35,968 bases of DNA from a bacterium. GTDB lineage: Bacteria; UBA10199; JAIBAG01. Shown in pieces: positions 32,500 to 35,968 of the stretch. The stretch covers positions 1 through 35,968 of the forward strand of contig JAIBAG010000023.1 of the NCBI GenBank assembly GCA_019695305.1, in the 5' to 3' direction. Under the pieces are notes generated by a model. The model ran no database searches and was not told the origin of the DNA. It saw nothing but the letters and a program-made list of their open reading frames with translations. Both the position numbers and the translations under genes were made by a program. How positions within the stretch are numbered: the stretch's first letter is position 1; each line of letters starts with the position of its first letter.

Positions 32500-32749
32500 T
32501 ATTTAAATCACATACAAAAAATAGCGATAAATAGCAACAGATGATAATAAATCAGAATAATAATAATAAATTATGCAATAAATACAATAACTTGATTGCA
32601 TGTGTATTTAATATGGGACATTTCTGGGACAGTTAAGAATATTTTACGTCTAAAATTTTGGGTATTAAACAAAAGTGATTTTGTGATTTATTGTATTTTG
32701 TTGTTAGATAGTGTCCCACACGTGTCCCAAAGCAAGATTTTTGACAATA
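32500..32749. other. Integrase upstream region with paired GTGTCCC repeats
   Basis: No gene is seen. An AT-rich stretch lies at 32510-32610. The inverted pair GGGACA/GGGACA (32615-32631, 11-base period) and the direct pair GTGTCCC/GTGTCCC (32711-32728, 11-base period) repeat the pattern at the other end of the element (22787-22804). These are probable protein-binding sites for integration and excision, and the integrase promoter should lie here too. Confidence 0.5.
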
Positions 32750-32780
32750 AAAAAGGGCCAGAGATTTCTCTCTAGCCCTT
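32750..32780 (-). terminator. Rho-independent terminator of tRNA-Lys
   Basis: On the minus strand AAGGGC with AGAGA pairs with TCTCT and GCCCTT, followed by a T-rich run. It stands 14 bases after the tRNA 3' end and was brought in by the element. Confidence 0.75.
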
Positions 32781-32793
32781 GATGGTATTAGTG

Positions 32794-32866
<73 letters not shown>

Positions 32867-32990
32867 TCTTAAACTTCCAAGGCGAAACGGTTTATATTAA
32901 TAAAAAACAAATAACAAGGAGTTTTGGAAGATTCATAAGTATTTGAAATAACTATCATAAATAAGCTACCCCTCACCGCCTTTTTTCACA

Positions 32991-33017
32991 CAACTTTTTA
33001 TCTCTCTGTGCCGATAA
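32991..33017 (+). promoter_or_regulatory. Sigma-28-like promoter of the 690-residue protein gene
   Basis: CAACTTTT, 11 bases, then GCCGATAA, an exact match to the sigma-28 (FliA) -10 box, 49 bases upstream of the ATG. It shares its layout with the promoters at 6104, 7015 and 7156. Confidence 0.5.
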
Positions 33018-33066
33018 TTACGGTGGGCATTTTTATTAACATCATTTTTAAAAAAAGAGAGTTTTT

Positions 33067-35139
33067 ATGGGCAACGCTTCACTCGATTTAACAGCACTCG
33101 ATCCTGTTTTATTTCCTCCCGAATCGGATAATACCGAAACGGATGTTATAGACTTGGGTGACGAATCACTTGATTTATCGGAACCGCTTCCGCAATCGCA
33201 CGAAGATACTTATGTATTGGTGGAAGAGAATCAATGCCTAGATACTTCTGAAGAACTTGTAGAAGAAACACCGCCACAAGCTCAAGTGATGGAAGCCGAT
33301 GCAACGGGCATGGGCGTAGCTCTCTTAGCCGGTAAAGCCATGGAAGCCGTGGGCGATTACTGGATGGGCGAAGGTTTTGCGGGTGGGTTTTCTACCACTA
33401 CCCTTATGGAATCGAGCGGGGCTTCTACCAGCGGGTTTAGACTTTTTCCTCAAATTTTTAGAGCCTTGGTTACTGGCATGGGAGAAACAGCTCTTTTACC
33501 TGAGATTGCCGCCGGCGCCACTATTGCTTATGGAGCAGCCAGCGGAGGACCCGCAGCACTGTTTTATGCACCTTCTAAACCCAACTGGTCTCGGATGGAA
33601 GCCGAAGGCAAAATCATGGGCGATTTAAATGCTGTTGGCATTAACAGCTACCAATTTCGTTCCCAATTTATTGGCTTTCAAACACAAGACGGCACCACTC
33701 TTACCGAAGACCATTTTCAAAATCTCATCACTATTGTCACCAACGTGAGTACGGTTTACGAACAAGATGGCATAGAATTAGCCTATACGGCCTTTAATAA
33801 ACAGCTAGGTAACTGCAAGCGCACTCAAACACCTGATGAAGTGTGGGCTACAGCGTGGCTTTGGATAGAAACGTTACATCCGCAATTTAAAAGCCTCACC
33901 ACAAAAGAAGGCGTATCCATAGGCGATGAAATAGTAAAACAATACACGTTACCGGGCGATACCCGCGTGCCAGGCATGGCATCTCAATCCCCCGAACCGG
34001 ATGAAGCTGAACTCACGCGCTTTTTACGCGAAGGCTATATGCTGCCTCCCGAATTTCGCGATGATACAAGCATTGCCGCCTTGTTAAACGATTTAAAATT
34101 TCAAGGCGAATTGGCTCGCCTGTTACTTCAAAAACAACAGCTAGAAAGTTTAGGCTATGATGAAACCTTCACCGGCAACATTACCCGCCAGATTGATACG
34201 TTAATCCAATCGCGCATTAGCGCTATGCCGGTGGCCGGACCGGTTAACGGAGGTAACGCAGGCTCTGTTGCAGGCGTAACAGGCAGTACACAGGTGGATG
34301 ACGATTGGAATACATTTAGAACAGCTCTTCTTAAAATGGATGAAGCGTTTCGGGAAGCCCGTCGGCTTGGTAGAAGTTACGCCAATATTGATGAGCCTTT
34401 AAGAGTAGTGAAAGACTATTTGGCAAAAACGGGCATAAGAGATCAAGTAATAGCACTGGTAGGAAATAGCCCGAACAACCCCACCTGGGAAAGCGCGGTA
34501 TTTACATACCTCACTATCCCTCAAAAAGTAGCCTATCTTATATTAAAAGTGGAATATGAAGGGAGAACAAGCGGCATAGATTACAAACAAATTTTTGATT
34601 ATCTGCCCAAAACCATTCCTAACTACCCCGGCACCCCCTTACCTCTTGACTCTATCAGGGATCAAGCCCAGCAAATTGTGCAAGGGCAAAGAGCATTAAC
34701 CGATCCTGCTGCTCTTTGTTCCGAAGCCAATGAGCTTTTACAAAAAGTAGGAAAAGGAACTCCCCTCGATCAAAAAGCAACCCTGTTACGATTGGAACAA
34801 ATCAGAGATCAACTCAAAGCTCATCTGGATGCCACAGTTTATGCCGGTGAAGAATGGATAAGAAGTTCAAGAGGCCCTGATGGTAGCACTTTCCAGCTTA
34901 TGTCAAGTGGCAGAGTGGTAGATTCAGTTCACAACATAATTGAAGCCTTAGCCAATGCCAAACGGTGGACCCCGGACTTAATGACCCGTTTTAGTAATCT
35001 GGATACTCCTCAAAAAATATCGTTTATCCTTGAATTGGACCAACTATCGCGCGGTAATAATAAACGTTATGCCCAGGCCTACACCTGGAAAATAGAAGTT
35101 TTGGGTTACTTGGCGCGTGATCCTTTGTCTCCAGAATAA
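33067..35139 (+). CDS. Large protein of unknown function (690 residues)
   Basis: No family is recognised. There is no classical signal peptide. The first 80 residues are acidic and probably unfolded; then come Gly/Ala-rich, weakly hydrophobic segments (MGVALLAGKAMEAVGDYW, EIAAGATIAYGAASGGPAAL), and from about 190 a mainly helical body (QFRSQFIGFQTQDGTTLTED, then ELARLLLQKQQLESLGYDE) with a Gly/Val linker near 400. Size, layout and lack of a signal would suit an exported effector or a structural protein, but that is conjecture. AGAGAG lies six bases before the ATG. It has its own promoter and terminator, so it is a single-gene unit beside the tRNA-Lys gene. Confidence 0.7.
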   Translation: MGNASLDLTALDPVLFPPESDNTETDVIDLGDESLDLSEPLPQSHEDTYVLVEENQCLDTSEELVEETPPQAQVMEADATGMGVALLAGKAMEAVGDYWMGEGFAGGFSTTTLMESSGASTSGFRLFPQIFRALVTGMGETALLPEIAAGATIAYGAASGGPAALFYAPSKPNWSRMEAEGKIMGDLNAVGINSYQFRSQFIGFQTQDGTTLTEDHFQNLITIVTNVSTVYEQDGIELAYTAFNKQLGNCKRTQTPDEVWATAWLWIETLHPQFKSLTTKEGVSIGDEIVKQYTLPGDTRVPGMASQSPEPDEAELTRFLREGYMLPPEFRDDTSIAALLNDLKFQGELARLLLQKQQLESLGYDETFTGNITRQIDTLIQSRISAMPVAGPVNGGNAGSVAGVTGSTQVDDDWNTFRTALLKMDEAFREARRLGRSYANIDEPLRVVKDYLAKTGIRDQVIALVGNSPNNPTWESAVFTYLTIPQKVAYLILKVEYEGRTSGIDYKQIFDYLPKTIPNYPGTPLPLDSIRDQAQQIVQGQRALTDPAALCSEANELLQKVGKGTPLDQKATLLRLEQIRDQLKAHLDATVYAGEEWIRSSRGPDGSTFQLMSSGRVVDSVHNIIEALANAKRWTPDLMTRFSNLDTPQKISFILELDQLSRGNNKRYAQAYTWKIEVLGYLARDPLSPE

Positions 35140-35146
35140 TTGAAAA

Positions 35147-35184
35147 TAAAAACCCCCGAAAGAAAAAATCTTCCGGGGGTTTTA
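35147..35184. terminator. Bidirectional rho-independent terminator
   Basis: AAAAACCCCCGAAAG pairs with CTTCCGGGGGTTTT (one mismatch) between the convergent genes ending at 35139 and 35197, with A- and T-rich flanks on both sides. Confidence 0.88.
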
Positions 35185-35196
35185 TTAGTTTTTTTG

Positions 35197-35550
35197 TTAT
35201 TCCACTACAACGCCGGTAATGGTGGTCACATTTTCTGGCGGAGTAACATACATTTTTTTAACCCAATGTGTGGGTTTATCGGCCAATACGGTGCGTACCA
35301 CGACACCTTTTTTGTTAGTCACGTCTGTGGTGGCAATTTTGCCTTCACACAACGCTAGTAAGGTTTTGGCTCTTTCGGCTTCGGATGTATTGTTATCTAC
35401 AGTCGCCGTTACAGGGCCATAATTGATTGTGGTAGTAGCACGAGACGGCATACTACGACGCGAATCATGAAAAGGAAAGCTCGTGTCATAATGCGGTACC
35501 GAAACATCTAACTTACATTCCCCACCAATTTGTAATTGTACACCACCCAT
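35197..35550 (-). CDS. Small protein of unknown function under a sigma-54-type promoter
   Basis: The product has 117 residues, no signal peptide, and is beta-rich: MGGVQLQIGGECKLDVSVPH, TTTINYGPVTATVDN, then a helix (SEAERAKTLLALCEG) and strands to the end (ITGVVVE). No family is recognised. AAGGAG six bases before the ATG makes the start sure. Upstream lie a leader of about 190 bases with possible structure and a sigma-54-type promoter at 35751-35766; the IS30 element begins 81 bases beyond that. Confidence 0.7.
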   Translation of the reverse strand: MGGVQLQIGGECKLDVSVPHYDTSFPFHDSRRSMPSRATTTINYGPVTATVDNNTSEAERAKTLLALCEGKIATTDVTNKKGVVVRTVLADKPTHWVKKMYVTPPENVTTITGVVVE

Positions 35551-35740
35551 AATATTCTCCTTTTACCCGCATAGTGCAGGTGAAGCCGTTTTTTTGTCTG
35601 CCCAGCAAACAAATTGCGGCCCGATGAGCTAACCCGTAGAGGCAAACTCATAATGTTAGTACGCTCACCACCCTTTATGTTTTTTGGTAAAAAAGCCTGA
35701 CAATAGATAATACGTCTGCCCAGCTACAAAATACCCAGAC
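35551..35740 (-). promoter_or_regulatory. Structured leader with a repeated GCTGGGCAGAC motif
   Basis: On the minus strand the predicted mRNA begins GTCTGGG and pairs GTCTG (35740-35736) with CAGAC (35718-35714), again a hairpin at the very 5' end. GCTGGGCAGAC occurs in this hairpin (35714-35724) and a second time at 35596-35606, near the ribosome-binding site. The 5' GTCTG could pair with either copy, which would allow two exclusive folds. Between them TGAG and CTAAC find partners GTTAG and CTCA. No known riboswitch is recognised. Confidence 0.35.
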
Positions 35741-35750
35741 CTCTTAAGAA

Positions 35751-35766
35751 TGCAAAGCTGGTGCCG
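35751..35766 (-). promoter_or_regulatory. Sigma-54 promoter of the gene at 35197-35550
   Basis: The minus strand reads CGGCACCAGCTTTGCA. GG and GC are 12 bases apart, and all but the first base fit the RpoN consensus. The predicted start is at 35740. The end of the IS30 element at 35847 lies where an enhancer site would be expected. Confidence 0.5.
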
Positions 35767-35846
35767 TGACAGGAAAAGAAAATAAGATAAGTTATTTCAA
35801 TTAATTACTTAAAATGAAGCAGACGTTAAAGAATAAAAAAAGGTAC

Positions 35847-35968
35847 GTTCAAGGTGGAAGTGCACCACTACGTAATTTTTTGAGTATTTCCGCAGGAGTA
35901 TAAAAGTCTAAACATTTTCTCGGTCTATGGTTGAGACGATGTTCGACGAGAAGAATATCCTTTTCTGT
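35847..35968 (-). mobile_element. IS30-family insertion sequence, 3' part (cut by window edge)
   Basis: The inverted repeat at 35847-35869 (GTTCAAG, eight bases, GCACCACT) is the partner of the repeat at 422-444. It marks the outer edge of the element at 35847. The transposase stop codon lies inside the repeat. The rest is outside the window. Confidence 0.75.
35849..35968 (-). CDS. IS30-family transposase, C-terminal part
   Basis: The last 39 codons read from the window edge to TGA at 35849-35851. They contain VEHRLNHRPRKCLDFYTPAE, the typical IS30 tail (RLN-x-RPRK-x-L-x-(F/Y)-x-TP), followed by EILKKLRSGALPP. It has the same orientation as the transposase at the left edge, with matching terminal repeats, so both are probably copies of one IS. 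They do not overlap in sequence, so identity cannot be tested here. Confidence 0.8.
   Translation of the reverse strand, partial: TEKDILLVEHRLNHRPRKCLDFYTPAEILKKLRSGALPP

Overview
The window looks like chromosomal DNA of a Gram-negative, AT-leaning bacterium of the broad deltaproteobacterial group (Bdellovibrionota, Myxococcota and uncultured relatives). The basis is the mix of genes: lolA, an mlaC-like gene and many lipoproteins (outer membrane), hpnH (hopanoids), dapL (aminotransferase route to lysine), a ybaB-recR-mglA block, and several sigma-54 type promoters. The exact taxon cannot be fixed from the sequence.

Layout. (1) 1-444 and 35847-35968 are two incomplete pieces of IS30-family elements in the same orientation: the 5' part of a transposase gene at the left edge and the 3' part at the right edge. 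(2) 468-9363 is a cell-envelope region: a beta-helix protein, two paralogous Cys-rich lipoproteins (2511-3944 and 7867-9363), an MlaC-like protein with a lipoprotein partner, and secreted proteins of unknown role. Both paralogues have matching sigma-54 -24/-12 elements, possible enhancer sites at almost the same distance upstream, and a conserved hairpin at the predicted 5' end of the mRNA. Several other envelope genes share a sigma-28-like promoter. (3) 9752-12942 holds hpnH and a compact MNIO (DUF692) peptide-modification cassette: a secreted precursor ending in two Cys motifs, the MNIO enzyme and its DUF2063 partner, then a small Cys-rich reading frame. (4) 12939-22518 is mostly housekeeping: a VWA protein, dapL, folK, transaldolase, mglA, recR, ybaB, yajQ, lolA, a DcrB-like protein, a KAS III-like protein with Ser in place of the catalytic Cys, and a Pro-rich protein.

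(5) 22628-32866 is a 10.2-kb integrated element in tRNA-Lys(CTT). The intact tRNA gene is at its right end and a 44-bp copy of the tRNA 3' part is at its left end. It carries a tyrosine integrase, small helix-turn-helix proteins, a stand-alone CHC2 zinc finger and a TOPRIM/DUF3987 protein (a replication module), an HGGXTG protein, an XRE repressor with an operator-like repeat, and a leftward cargo operon of secreted and membrane proteins ending in a divergent class III nucleotidyl-cyclase-like protein. No phage structural genes are present, so it resembles a satellite or small integrative element. (6) 33067-35848 carries a 690-residue protein of unknown role and a small protein with a sigma-54 promoter and a structured leader, next to the right IS30 copy.

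The most interesting points are the sigma-54 lipoprotein pair with its RNA hairpin, the minimal MNIO cassette, the cyclase-like cargo of the tRNA-Lys element, and the Cys-to-Ser KAS III. Product calls rest on motifs read by eye, without database searches.
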